Assembly: GCF_003576645.1 (NCBI RefSeq)
Contig: NC_044920.1
Span: 2,915,356 to 2,979,355 of the forward strand
DNA: 64,000 bases
Origin: Ipomoea triloba
Taxonomy: Eukaryota; Streptophyta; Magnoliopsida; Solanales; Convolvulaceae
Direction: 5' to 3'
A model generated the notes under the pieces. The model had not been told where the DNA came from, searched no databases, and was given only the letters and a program-made list of their open reading frames with translations. This document shows positions 35,402 through 47,700 of the stretch, in pieces (the first letter of the stretch is position 1; each line of letters opens with the position of its first letter). The translations under genes were made by a program, and so were the position numbers.

Positions 35402-37386
35402 TAGGCCTGGGCAAGTCGGTTCGGTTCGGTTATGGACCGAAAAACCGTTCGGTCCCAAATGTGCAGGTATCGATTGGTCCGTCGAACCGAAAACCGATTT
35501 TTTAAAAAGAAAAAAAAAATATATATATATATATATATATCTATAAAATTAATTATAGCAAATATTAGCAAACCCTAAGGGCTAACCGGCTAAGGCAGTC
35601 TGCAGTCAATCCAAGGTCGCAGAGCAGTGTCCCAACTCACAACTCCCACGCAGTTCTCGGCTTCACGCACGCAGCTCTCCGACTCCGACCTCACGCACGT
35701 CGCAGGCAAATCTCCGACTCTGACCTCTCTTCTCCGACCGGCTGGTCAGCTTCTAAAGTCTAAACTCATTGATGGCCGAGGTAAACTTCCCTTAGTCTTT
35801 TTCTAGTTAATATCCTATAGCTTGACCGCCTTGACTTACGCATTAGGTTCTTGATTTTAGGCCTTAAGGATCAGATTTTGATGTTTTAGTTTTTCATTTG
35901 GAGTTTTTAATTGTTCTTGACTTCTTGTTCTAGGATTTTGAAAATTTTTTAATTTTTCCATTTTGATTTAGGGTTCTTGAATTTAAGGATATAATATCTA
36001 GCTATTTGAGTTTCCATTAGTTTTTATTGTTAATTTGCGAAATAAAAATTGTCCAGTAAACTGGAATTGAATTCCAGTACTGGAACTCAAATTCCAGTTC
36101 ACTGGAATAATTCCAGTGAAAGTTCAACGACATAATGCAGGAAAGGAAAGAAGGGAAACGACATAATGCACATTTTAAGGTCTGATTATCATTTTTATGC
36201 TGGAAAAATTAATAATGATTTCTGGAAATGAATTATGTAATGATAAAGCTTCAATATTTATATAATTTATCAATTTATTTTTTAATATTAGGATGACTTG
36301 TATAATCAGACTTTTAACTATATTCTCATGATAGGTTGATTTAAAATTAATTTTCAGTTACGTGCAAATCAGTAACTACTTGATGTTCTCTAACTTGATT
36401 TATGCCGGTGATAATTCAAGTAAAGACCTAAATTTTTCTAAAGAAATTTGAGATTGTATTCTGAAAGGCTAAAAACAGCTGTTTTTGGTCAAGTTAGCCG
36501 AAATCCCAGGTGATTGTTTGTTCAATGGTAAAACTTTGAGTATTCCTACTTATAGAAAACAGTATTCCTCTGTGAGTGAAACATGAGATCTAGAAGATAT
36601 AATAGTGCTCGGAGACACACTTGCACAATCCTACATTTTCCAATTGCTCAGCTCTACTGTCATAATGTGATGTTTTGATTGCATTAACCCACTCTCCTGG
36701 TCAGTTATATATGATGATTGTTTGTAGTTAAAGTGGAAAATAAAAATCTCAAAGAAACAATAAACAAGCCCTCAGTAGCACTATATCTAGTTATATGGAA
36801 TTTGGAATTGATGTTCACTGGCTTATTATGTTCATGGTCCAGGGTTAATGAAGTTTTGAGCTACCTTTATTTTTCGGTTTTCAGCTTGTGCAGCATCATT
36901 AGTTTCTTAAAGATTTATGAGTTAGCATCTATTTGTTGGATGATAATATGTTTGGTATGCACATCTAGTTTGGGTCTTGTGAAAGAATACAATTAACTAA
37001 TAGGAAACAATAGAAGTGGTTAAAAGTGTGACAAAACAGTCAAAGACTAATGCAACTGAAGAATGAACAGAGTTACCTAGCAGAATGGACAAAAAAATTG
37101 TTATTTGAACTTTGAATTGTTATTGTGGTGTTAAACTTTGGATATGTTGATTGTATTTGAAACTTTGAATTGCTATTTCATTATCGAATGTTTAGATTTT
37201 GGATTTTGATTGTGTGAGTATGTATTATTTGGTAGTATGTTCAAAAACTTAGGAAATGTTCACATTTAGGGGTCTAAAACCGAACTGAACGCTAATGTTA
37301 AACCGAATGGTTTAATTTTTTCAAAACCGAAAAACCGAAACCGAAACCGAAAAAAACCGAACTGAAAACCGAAATGCCCACCCCTA
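35402..37386. mobile_element. non-autonomous hAT element, about 2 kb
   Basis: The tips TAGGCCTGGGCAAGTCGGTT and (reverse complement) TAGGGGTGGGCATTTCGGTT form inverted repeats, and both subterminal regions are full of CGGTTCGGTT/AACCGAAC motifs. The flanks AGTATAATAAG and AGTATAAG look like an 8-bp duplication altered by a 3-bp slip. It contains a leader-like GC-rich stretch (35590-35770) and no transposase. Confidence 0.7.
36054..36122. repeat. cluster of ACTGGAATT inverted motifs
   Basis: ACTGGAATT or its reverse complement AATTCCAGT occurs about seven times in 70 bases in both orientations and could fold into hairpins. It lies inside the hAT element. Confidence 0.8.
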
Positions 37387-37533
37387 AGTATAAGTGTATA
37401 AGAGTGATACAGTAAGGTTAGTATTCCCATAATTACAATTTTTAAGTATTAATTTTGGAATAATGTATTTCTGTTCAGTTTTTATATCGTTTATTTTGTT
37501 TGATTTCAGGTCGGTTATAAATCGATTTTCCAG

Positions 37534-37586
37534 TTTTCCCGCCAAAAAAAACTGACCGTTTGCTAACCCACCTGAGTTTTCCCGCC
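37534..37586 (+). promoter_or_regulatory. two E2F-type sites in the PSF2 promoter
   Basis: TTTTCCCGCC occurs at 37534-37543 and 37577-37586, 43 bases apart and about 120-170 bases before the ATG. This fits the E2F consensus TTTSSCGC. E2F sites are common before DNA-replication genes, so S-phase expression of PSF2 is a reasonable inference. Confidence 0.7.
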
Positions 37587-37704
37587 AAAAAAGAAGACAG
37601 AAAACTAGGGCTCATCCAGTCGCCCACACCATTCTCACAGCAGTCCGTTCCCTTCAAACGCACTCAAAGACTAAAACTTTGTATCATCACATTAAAAAAA
37701 AACA

Positions 37705-40013
37705 ATGGCCAGTCAATCGGATCCACAGGCATCTGCCATTTCAGCTGCTGAGGTTCTGTAAATGTGTGAATCAAATTTTGTTTTGTTCTTAAAAAAAAAA
37801 TATCTTGAAATTTGATTAATTTCCGAAAGTCATTGCATTAATTTCTTGTTAAATCCTGCAGTTGGAGTTTCTTGCGGAGGATGAAATGATTGAAATTGTG
37901 CCCAACATGAGAATGGAACCCCTAAATTTGATCTGCGTATTCATTTCCTCTTTCCATTTTCACATCATTTTAGTTTGTTTATTCTTCAATTATTCATATC
38001 CATATCTCAAAACCTGTAATTTCAATTTGTGTAATTGACAGGGAGATTTTGGCCCTTTTCGCCCCCAAATAGCCATACAGGTTCCGCTGTGGCTGGCAGT
38101 GGCCCTGAAGAAGAGAGGGAAATGCACTATCAGACCTCCTGAATGGATGTCAGTTGGTGAGTGAAAGGCTACTCTCAATCAAACTCAAATTTGGTAATTA
38201 TTGTAATGATTTAGAAGCCAGAGAGTTCAATAATTAAGGTTTCTTCTCATGGAATTATATTATTGTTATTTGAGGTGTGATGGGTTAGTATCTAAAATCA
38301 GCCATTGATTGTTTTGGATGATGTTCATTGAATTTTGTGTTATGTATATACTTTGGTCATTGTTATAATGATTTAGAAGCTAGAGAGTTCAATAATTAAG
38401 GCTTCTTCTCATGGAACTATATGATTGTTATTTGAGGTGTGATTTATTAGTATCTAAAATCAACCATTGATTGTTTTGGATGATATCCAGAGAATTCTTT
38501 GTTATGTAGAATTCTTTGTTATGTATATAGTTTAGAACTTTATATAAACATTTCTATAGTTTCATTCCTTTCTCGTTTGTAAATTTGTATGGATTATTTT
38601 CTATAGTTGAGGGTTTTGCTTATTTGATACTAATTTTTATGCTATCACTTAGAGAAGTTAACTCAGGTCTTGGAAGCAGAGAGGGATTCTGAAGGGTTCC
38701 AGTCATTACCATTTCATTATGTTGAAATCTCGAGGATTCTTTTTGATCAGTAAGAAACATATTGCAGTCATTTTCATTCTTCTTAGTTGATCTTCTCAGT
38801 TACTGATGTCAATATATGGTGATGTAGTGCCCGCGAGGACATACCAGATGTCTATATGGTTAGTCCACTCCTTAGTCTCAACATGAACTTTGATATTTTA
38901 CACATTCAATTTTCCTAGAATTTTAAGTAGATGTTTTCAATAGGTGAGGTCTCTAATTGAGGATATCAAGGATGTAAGATTCCACAAGATAGGGACTGGC
39001 TTGGAGATTATATCCAAGGAGCGCACTTCTGCATTGAGGGTATACTTTTACTCCACAAAGATCTTTCTTTGTTATCTTGTTAAATGAAATTCTTTGAACT
39101 TACATGTAAGAGTGGCAAACTTTTCTTTGGAACATATTTTGCCCTTACTATGATTCAAATGCGGAGTTATTATTGTTATCCATTTTCTGTAAGGATGCAA
39201 TAATGGTGCAACCATGACTGCAGCTCTTGTTTGATTGATGAATTTAGTCTTGGTGGTATAGTGATAGGGAATTCATAAATCCTAGTTTACTTTTGTTCTT
39301 TTACACTCCAAGAAGTTACATATATGTGCTGCATTTCTAAAATAACGTTGGATGAAGTGAAGATGATAAGAACGTATTATTGGCTAGGAATGGATCTTTT
39401 GGCTAGAAATGCTCCTGATAGCACTTCACTTTATTATTATTATTTTGAAATCATATCTCACACAATATGATTTGTTTTGAGCTAGTTGCTAGCTTTTACT
39501 GCAATGGATATTCAAAGGTGTTAAAGGAAAAAGGGTTTATTTTTCGTGTTGGGACAATATTCTGCAATGCAAAGATGCAAACAGTAGAGGTAACTCCAGC
39601 TAAGATGGCAAGAGATCCATCCACACTTGTAACCTCAAGGTCACGAGTTCGAATCCTTGCCCTCTTGGTTTGAGCTGGTTAGCTATTGGTAACCTAGATT
39701 GATTTACTTCCTTGTGATCTTTTGCCAACTAGGGTCACAAGTCGGGGTTTAACTACTCCCAAAAGGGTTGTGGGGTTTCCCTCGCCATCAAACAAAAAAA
39801 ATATGCAAAGAGTTTTGTTTATTAACCTTTCTCACTATCACACTGAATGAACTACATTTGCAGCTTAAAAATCTATCAGCAATGGAAGCAAATGTGGTGC
39901 GCCCATTTGTTACAACAGCATTGCAGACATTCTATAAGCTAAGCAGTCCAGAGTTGATACAGGAATCAAATGGTGTGCCCAGCAGACAGCGCCGGCCAAT
40001 CAATGCACCAACT
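37705..40013 (+). CDS. PSF2: GINS complex subunit PSF2 (terminal exon not placed)
   Basis: Exons 37705-37752, 37862-37936, 38042-38156, 38653-38749, 38828-38858, 38944-39039 and 39864-40013 join in frame with GT/AG borders to 204 codons. The protein follows plant PSF2 throughout, with [87 protein letters not shown] and [21 protein letters not shown]2 is one of four GINS subunits. With CDC45 and MCM2-7 it forms the replicative helicase at forks in the nucleus. Plant PSF2 is about 210 residues, so only a few residues are missing. The donor ACT|GTAAGT at 40014 implies one more tiny exon, which I could not place with confidence. A SINE (39596-39801) lies in the last intron shown, 62 bases before exon 7. 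Confidence 0.92.
38190..38530. repeat. tandem duplication in a PSF2 intron, unit about 160 bp
   Basis: TGTAATGATTTAGAAGCCAG ... GATTGTTTTGGATGAT is repeated after about 160 bases with some changes. A 17-base AGAATTCTTTGTTATGT repeat follows at about 38491-38523. Confidence 0.85.
39596..39801 (+). mobile_element. tRNA-derived SINE in a PSF2 intron
   Basis: A-box-like AGCTAAGATGGCAAG (39599-39613), B-box GAGTTCGAATCC (39645-39656) and an A-rich 3' end (AAACAAAAAAAATA). It has the same orientation as the gene. Confidence 0.65.
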
Positions 40014-40067
40014 GTAAGTACTTTTCGTGTGTTGTATGGTTTCTTGTTCTTTAGCTGTCCTCTTATT

Positions 40068-40267
40068 ATGAATGGCAACAAGGCAAGGAGGGCGGGGCGG
40101 GGACATATTCCCTGCTCCCTTCGGGGGGGGGAAAGAATTCGTTCCCATCCCATCTTCGTTCCTGCAAGGAAATTTCGAGGATGGGGAACTCCTATCCCTA
40201 ACCTCATCGGGGAGGGGAATTAAGCTCCCTGTCCGGTTCAGGTGAAATTGCCATCCCGTCATCCCTA
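40068..40267. mobile_element. hAT-type MITE, GC-rich
   Basis: The right end ATTGCCATCCCGTCATCCCTA gives an hAT-like TAGGGATGACGGGATGGCAA tip on the other strand. The left end AATGGCAACAAGG is a partial match. The interior is rich in GGGGCGGGG/CCCATCCC. It lies just after PSF2 exon 7, probably within the last intron. Confidence 0.5.
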
Positions 40268-40269
40268 CA

Positions 40270-42115
40270 CTTTCTACTTGGCATAATAGGTTTCTCTTTT
40301 ACCACTTTTAACACACTCTTCTCTGACATCCAGAGGGTTACTAAACCTAGATGATGCATTCCAACATGATATCCAAATCATCATGTTCTTGCCAACCTCT
40401 TCTGCACTGTTGATAAAAAGCCAGCAAGGAAAGTAATGCTATCATGTGAGTTTGTTTGCACTTTGCAGCACCCATTTATTTTCCTACTTCTGTATTATGT
40501 TTTTAGGTTCTGGTAGTGAAGAAATTGAATACTATGGAACTGATGTTACATTATGACAGATCAATTTTATTTAACTTATATTCCAGAGAGCTTTATATTT
40601 TTTAGATTCTCATAATGACACATTTAATTTTTTACACATTTTTTAACAGTAAAAGAGGAAGACATGCTTTTTTCCCCTCTTTTGGAAATTGTATGATTTA
40701 ATATCTAATTTAGTCTTCCATTATGGAGGGTTTAGTAAATAACTGTTAATTGATTAGGTTAGTGGGTTTGGCTAATTGATAACATTAGCTGGTTGTAGAA
40801 AAGTGTTTGTAAATTAGTTGTTAGCTGTTAGTTGATAGCTGATTACATGCAAAATGATTTTCTCAAAAAGTTGATCGAAAAAATTGTTTTGAGCAACTTT
40901 TTGAATTTTAGCATTTTGGAGCAATAAGCTTTTACAAAAAGTTAATTAATAAAAAATTCATATTGATTGTTTAACCAAGTAAAATAGTTAATAGTAGTCA
41001 AATAAAATTGGTTGATAAGCTAACTATATTACCAAATAGGGTCATAGTGTATTTTTCGATTTAGATATGACTTTTTGTGTTTAATTAGGTTATGGACTTT
41101 GATGATTTTACTTAACTGAGTCTATCTTTGTCCATCTTTGTCCGCGATTAGAATTAAAGATTAAATTGAGTATTAACTACTCGATATTAATGTTTTCAAA
41201 TTATTTGTCTTGTTGATGCGATAACTCTTACGCGTACACTCCATTATCGAGAAATTTAATAATGTGAGTGACATTGACATATGCAGATGAAGTTGAAACT
41301 TCCAAGAAATGTGGTCCATGCTATTATCTGAGCTGTTATGTCATTTCTGAATTGTGATATTTTTTTGCAAAAACTTCCAAAAAATGTCGAAATAAACCAA
41401 ACAAGAAAATGTAAGTCATGAACAAATAATAATAATAATAATAATTCTATTTGTAATTTTTCAAAAATATGTATAAATATTATTCCTCCATCCAATTTTA
41501 TGTATCTGGTTTGGTTAACGAAACTTGATTGGATTCGATTTGTATTAAGTTTGTTATTAGTATATAAAATTTATATATTTAGAAATTATATTAAAAGTAT
41601 TGTTTAATACAAAAAAAATACAAAAAATTAAATTTAAAAATAATTAATAAAACATAAAGGAAAATAAATAAAGAAGAATTGGTTTGACTAGTAGTGAATA
41701 ATAAACATGACAAGTAAAATATGAACGTGTAATTGTTAATTTTTTTAAAGAATGCATTTTTTAATTTTTAAAAAAATAGTATGGGATTTCATTCATTCAT
41801 TGTGATTATTTTAATTTTAATGTATTTTAAATTAGATTTTAAAATAGAATTGACCTTTTCGAAGTCCGCTTTTACAATGATTAGATTCTTTTTTTTTTAA
41901 ATTAAAAATGCTACTTATAACAGTCTTTGTTGAATTTCTTTATAAATAATATAATTTATCATAAACACCACAATGTTTTATATAAATTGACTGTTTAAAA
42001 TAAATTAACAATGAAAGTATTAAAAAAAATAATCAGCTAATATTAAATTAGTTAAGATAGATTCAACAATTAAAAATAAATCAAATAATGTTACCTTTTT
42101 TTGGGAGGTTGAATA
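40270..42115. other. spacer after PSF2
   Basis: Should contain the last short PSF2 exon and the 3' UTR. Candidates are just after CAG at 40424 or the acceptor TTTTTTAACAG at about 40651, where TAA follows at once. A GTTAGCTG/GCTAACTA-rich MITE-like region lies at 40730-41045. An ATA run is at 41428-41447. Confidence 0.4.
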
Positions 42116-42123
42116 TTCTAATA

Positions 42124-42489
42124 GGGAAAATAGTAATTTATCCCTCACAAATATACCAATTATCAATTCTACCCATAAATTATTAGTGGTGTAAATGTTA
42201 CCCCTCAAATTTCAAAACGTGAAATATATGCCCATCTCTTGAATTATTAGTGGTGTAAATGCGGTTACTCGTCGTTTTCCCTGTTCGAAGACCACATTTT
42301 TTTCTTCCATTTTTCTTTATTCGTTTGTTCTCCTTTCACCGACAACAATATTTCTCCTTCTTCCTATTAGGGGAGGAGTAATATATATCATATTTTGAAA
42401 ATTGAAAGACAACATTTACATCACTAATAATTTAGGGGTGAGATTAATACTTGACATACATATGATACGTTTAAATTACAATTTTCTCC
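42124..42489. mobile_element. inverted-repeat element with 8-bp target duplication
   Basis: GGAAAATAGTAATTT and (reverse complement) AGGAGAAAATTGTAATTT begin inverted arms that share TAAATTATTAGTGGTGTAAA. TTCTAATA flanks it (42116-42123 and 42490-42497). MULE or hAT type; no coding capacity. Confidence 0.7.
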
Positions 42490-42499
42490 TTCTAATATG

Positions 42500-43120
42500 A
42501 ATGTGCCAGCAAAACTGCCTGCAACATCCCATGTGATCTCATATAGAATTACACTTCCAGAACAACATAGTATATTCTTCTGTCTTCGAGATTTATACCT
42601 GATTATTTATACCTCATATAAATCTGTTTTTTATTTTTTTAAAAAAATAAATTATTTTGATGGATCATTTAATGATTAATGCGTCTGACATGTGCAAATG
42701 AATTATAAAATTTATAAATGCAAATTATTGGTATTCCCCATTGATTGGGTTATGTACATAAAAATTATGTAAACCGCTGTTATGTGAATTCATAACAATT
42801 TTTGTAATTTTTTTTAAAATTGTAATTTAATACAAAACATTTTGTAACGCTGTCTTTACTTTTTTATTTTTTTTATTTGACAATATTACGAATTAATATA
42901 GAAAAATGTCTTCAAATTAATGTCATTGTGCATGGTATAAATAGTACATATGACAGATTTAAGTAATATATATAATATGCATACGAAGGCAATAAATTTG
43001 ACTAATTTAACTTGGAAACATGATGATAAGGTCATTAGTGTAATTTATCTTTTCTGTGTGATTTATAAATTATTACATAGAAAATGAGATTTATCAGATT
43101 GCGATTTTCCTCTTCTCCAT
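42500..43120. other. AT-rich spacer
   Basis: No gene or repeat recognised. Confidence 0.5.
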
Positions 43121-43129
43121 ATATATAGG

Positions 43130-43737
43130 CCTAGGATTAGGTGCGAAGAGAGCCTCAAGTAAAACATGCGGATAAATCTGATGTGTTGATATGCCCAGAT
43201 CAATAATTCTAAAAGAAAATTACGCTTCTAATCTATAGTCTTTGTTTTCTGTTCAAATCCTAGAAGGCTCAACAATGTGTACTGGAAAACGCAAAATGCT
43301 CATTAATCTTCATGAGATTATTAAAGCCGTTTCTTGAACATGTTTCCTTTCCTCTTTCATGGGACTTAGCAACGGTATGTTGAACCTGTTAAACTTGCCT
43401 GTTAACAATGTGCACTACAAGCCACAACAATGTGCACTCGAATGTAAAAATAATACATCCAAAGACAAAAAATATGCACTTAGCAACGGGTCTACTGAAC
43501 AAGCCTTTTACAAATATGCACAGGAAGACACAACAATGTGCACTGCAATGCATAACAATGTGCAAAAAGCTAATGCACTGATCGACAAAAAAATGCACTT
43601 ATGCACAAAAATTATCAAATTGCCAATTTTTTTTAAAAAATAATTTTCTTACATTCTAGACAATTGATCTGAATTTGATCATTAGCTAAGATTTAACTTT
43701 ATTTCTTTTTACATGGGACTCCTTCGCATATGATCCG

Positions 43738-43739
<2 letters not shown>
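43130..43739. mobile_element. non-autonomous element with GTGCAC repeats
   Basis: The left AGGATTAGGTGCGAAGAGAG and (reverse complement) right CGGATCATATGCGAAGGAGT ends are similar inverted tips. Between 43400 and 43600, ACAATGTGCACT-like units recur several times. Related to the region at 1490-2240. The 94-residue open frame across it is built of these repeats and is not a gene. Confidence 0.5.

Positions 43740-43775
<36 letters not shown>
43738..43775. repeat. (TA)n microsatellite
   Basis: About 36 bp of TA directly beside the element end. Confidence 0.95.
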
Positions 43776-43777
<2 letters not shown>

Positions 43778-43979
43778 AAAATTATTTTAAAAATATATAC
43801 AATGTGAAATCTGACACCTAACCACCTTGGAGCTAATAAAATACTCCGTAATTGCTTTTCCATTTCACTTGTATGAACGACTAGTCTTCCTTGCATAAGC
43901 GATATTAAGTCCATTCATAAATATCCCCATCACATTTTGTTTTTTTTGAAGGAAATCCCCATCACATTTATTTCTATAA

Positions 43980-44180
43980 CTAGTTTTATACGCGCATTGC
44001 GCGAATGGGTTAATGCCCAATGTTTATATTTAAATAAATATTTGAAAGTATATCAATGCAAGATTATATAGGAGAAGTTTATACATTGGTAATTGAATGT
44101 CGAATTTTTTATTTAAATATCTAACTTAAAGTATATGAATCCAAGATCCAAGATAATATAGAAAATGCATTATAATTATT
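43980..44180 (-). mobile_element. Helitron 3' end
   Basis: On the minus strand, the hairpin CGCGC-AAT-GCGCG is followed by a short spacer and CTAG at 43983-43980. It matches the ends at 22954 and 30463. The 5' end was not found; the length is nominal. Confidence 0.45.
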
Positions 44181-44599
44181 ACTAAAATAAATGTTTGCAA
44201 CCTTGTAAAATCGATAGTCTAAATATCTGGTCTAAAAATGATAGTCTAAATAAATACTACTTTTAATTTGAAATTTTTCTAAATGGTTCTTAATTCTCTT
44301 TTAAGTAACATTGTCATTGTCTTCATCTTTACTATTTGTTCTCTTCCTTTTTGTTGGTAGTGTGTTATTTGCAATTCGGATATTGTTGGTAGCATAGATG
44401 ACAACGTCATGCAATGAGATTATGATATAGGAGCTATGGACTTTCCTTTAGGTGTTCTGCTTGGGGTTCATTTGGTTCAACCATTATTGTTGAATGAGTT
44501 ATTGTGGATAAAGAAATCCCTAGTTTAAGAAAAAAGATTAAATAAATTAATAAAAATTTGAAATTTTAAAATATTATGTATTCCAAAGATATTAAAAGG

Positions 44600-44960
44600 T
44601 AGTTTATCGCTTCAATTTGCTGGGTAATGGGTTATTTGAGTACTTTCATTGTCAACAAATCCCCCAAGTAATTAATATGATTAGTTTCAAACTATTCTTT
44701 TTTATTTTTTTCATGGTATTAAAGAAATATATATGTATAATTTTTTGGTGTAACTACTAATTTATTTAATTCAATAAGAGTAAAATAGAGTGATTCCACT
44801 TCAATTTGTTGGGTTATTATTTGAGTACTCTTTTTGTCAATCAATCCCCAAGTAGTTAATATAATTAGTTTCAAATTATTTTTTAAAAAAATTTCATAGT
44901 ATTAATAAAATACTTGGTAAATAAATATATAATATTATTTTGTATTATAACTTTGATATT
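44600..44960. repeat. tandem duplication, unit about 187 bp
   Basis: TTCAATTTGCTGGGTAATGG ... AATATGATTAGTTTCAAACT is repeated from about 44801 as TTCAATTTGTTGGGTTATTA ... with moderate divergence. AATTTATTTAATTCAATAAGA and AAAATAGAGTG also recur at 45107-45140. Confidence 0.7.
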
Positions 44961-45010
44961 TAATTACAAGATATTGTAAAAATAAGATAATGGACAATGT
45001 AATGAATATC
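44900..45010. repeat. dispersed repeat shared with 9890-10000
   Basis: AATACTTGGTAAATAAATAT and CTTTGATATTTAATTACAAG occur here and at 9894-9957 in the same order and spacing. Confidence 0.75.
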
Positions 45011-45214
45011 AATTGATAAATTTGAATGTAAAGAATCTTTGCATGAGAGAAAATAAAGACAATATACACATAATTCTAAATTAAAGAAATACATATATAG
45101 CTACTAATTTATTTAATTTAATAAGAGTAAAATAGAGTGAGAAATTTAATTATGTCAAATTTGATTGAGATGAGGTTCGAACCTAAGACCTTTCTTATAG
45201 AAATTAATAGGTAA

Positions 45215-45362
45215 GTTTTTTTTTTTTTTTTTTGAGTTCTACTGTCTCGATTACAATGTAGTACACAAAGAGTCAACAGATGCCTCCACTGAGGCTCGAA
45301 CCCACTCCCTTCCACATGGGAGTGTACACCGGGTGCCGCTTGACCACAAGGCCTTTGGCAAA
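45215..45362 (-). mobile_element. tRNA-derived SINE (family 1)
   Basis: On the minus strand, an A box in CTTGTGGTCAAGCGGC (45335-45350) and a B box GGGTTCGAGCCTC (45291-45303) are followed by TACATTGTAATCGAGACAGTA and an A tail (T run 45215-45233 on the plus strand). Full-length member of the family also seen at 55164, 57846 and 23281. Confidence 0.75.
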
Positions 45363-45428
45363 TTAATGGGTAAGTTAAAAGTTAACGGAATATTAACGGA
45401 GAATATAATATTTAACGGAAAATTTAAC

Positions 45429-45554
45429 GGATAATCATAAAAGTAAGGTTAAATTAGGTAATCTTTTAACGGATAATCATAAAAGTAAGGTTAAATTAGG
45501 TAATCTTTATTAGGATAATCATAAAAGTAAGGTTAAATTAGGTAATCTTTATTA
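45429..45554. repeat. three tandem 42-bp units
   Basis: GGATAATCATAAAAGTAAGG starts at 45429, 45471 and 45513. The units are identical apart from the last few bases. Confidence 0.95.
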
Positions 45555-45559
45555 ATAAT

Positions 45560-46428
45560 ATTAATCTGAATTATCTTAACCATCTATTTGATTAAATAAT
45601 TCATCTGAATCATCTATTTGATTAAATAATTTGACCGCCATTTTTTCTACCCATTTTAGGCCTAACTCTCTTTGGCTCTTGTTAGTATAGTAGATAAAAT
45701 GCTATTTTATTCTCCCTCTATTCCACCAAACAAACACTATGTTACGGCTTCATAATTGCATAAGAAATCATATAGGTAAAATCTTGGGGGCAATATATAA
45801 AATAAAATAAAATAGATTGATCATATGTAATTGACTTTTTTCTACAAAATTATATTTTTTGTTCCTAAATTATAGCATAATTGTAAAATTCGTCTTAATT
45901 TATTATTGAAGTTGTACTTTTCGTCTTTTTATTCTTACTTTCATCTTAAATTATACTAAATTTGCAAATTTATTCCCTAATATTTTGTAAGTAAAGGAAC
46001 AGAAAATGCAACGCCAATTATAACTTAAGAAGAAAGTGAACACGTCCAACACTTAGTGACTAACTACAATTATACTATAATTTTAGGATAAAAAGTATAA
46101 TTTTCTCTATTTTTTTTTTTTGTTGATGTGTCGTTTTCTGCAATAATTCTTTATTGTGTCTCCTATGAAAGTATTGCTTTATCAAAGGGACCGTTTGGGA
46201 TACGTAAACCGAGCAACTTGGCTAACAACCAGGATAAGCTGTTTTCCAATAATTGAACCTTTATTTTTATTATTATTATTATTTATTATCTATTAGTATC
46301 GTCAAACTATGATTATGCTGCTTCTTGCCTACACCTTCATCAACATAATTATTCTAATTCTATATATAAAAAAGAGCAAAATTTTTATTGTTGATGAATG
46401 TGTAGACAACAAGGTGCATAATCATAGC

Positions 46429-46463
<35 letters not shown>

Positions 46464-47472
46464 CTCAGTTGCGATTTGTGAGAAATTTAGTAAAATTTTG
46501 TCTATAGTAACAACATTTTATACTTGTGTAACAATAATTGAAATATCACCAAACATGTGGACGCGAAAAGTGACAATAACTCTAATTCATTTTTAAAGAT
46601 GTTTAACAAATATGACGTACAACTTATAGTTTTATAATTTTTTTTGGTGATGTGAGAAACTGTAACCACTAATTGATGATGTACACTAATAAATTCAGGT
46701 ATGTGTAATACATCACAACACATACATGATAGATAGATAAACTGTACTAAAAAGACTCGGTGTGATATGTTTGACCGAGAAGTGTTGACAACTAGTATAA
46801 TAAATAAAAGTGACCTATACATGATTAACATTTTATAATCATAAATAGTAACTATAATATATTAGCTTAAAGTTTATCAAATGAACCCTATAATAATTAG
46901 GGTTAATTAAATAGATATTAGTTGATTTACCCGAATAATCATTGACGAATAATTGAGTTGTATGATTATAAAAAATTATGGCAATAGCTCTGTCACAAAA
47001 AATTATTATAGATACACATTTTAAGTAAAGTGCAAAAAAAAAATTATTTTTGTTTCTATTTTACCCATAATATAGATTTTTTAACAGTAGTTTACTTTTA
47101 TTAAGGGTAATATAAGAATGCAGAATTATTTGTAATATTTATTTTAAGAAATCATATATCATTATAAAATAAATTAAACTAGAAGTATGAACAATTTGTA
47201 TGATTTGAAAATAAGTGATAAATCATTAATATTTTTATACGTGTGTTAACGATTTATCAACTAAAATTTAATCAAAATTAATATTACTGTAGTAAATATG
47301 AACATCAATCAAATATTGAGACAAGATGGGATGACATGAGGTGATTTCCCCTCCCGTCGAGATGGACCAAATTGTTTGCAAGCACAATATAATTTTTTTA
47401 TTTTTTTTTATTTATGTCAATGGCTCTTTTGAAATGAAGTTAATTGTATTAATATATGTTATTGTCCTTATG

Positions 47473-47511
<39 letters not shown>

Positions 47512-47700
47512 TATTATTATTATTGTTGTTATTGTTGCAAAAAAAAATTATTATTATTATTAATGTGGTGATGAAATAATTATTTATTACGTCACAACAT
47601 TTATTAATTATTATATCATATTTCATCCCTATCCGCTTTCCGATGTCTCCCCGCGGATCCCGTGAAAAGTGAAAAACTTACTTGGGCATTACGGAAAAGG
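45560..47700. other. AT-rich intergenic spacer
   Basis: Contains (TA)n at 46431-46460 and a mirror-like (AAT)n/(ATT)n block at about 47475-47525. Opposing short open frames at 46309-46596 and 46502-46831 show no domain. No gene recognised. Confidence 0.6.

Noticed and set aside
39599..39656. tRNA gene
   Set aside because: A and B boxes are present, but no cloverleaf can be formed and an A-rich tail follows; a SINE is a better fit. The same holds at 34164, 45215 and 55164.
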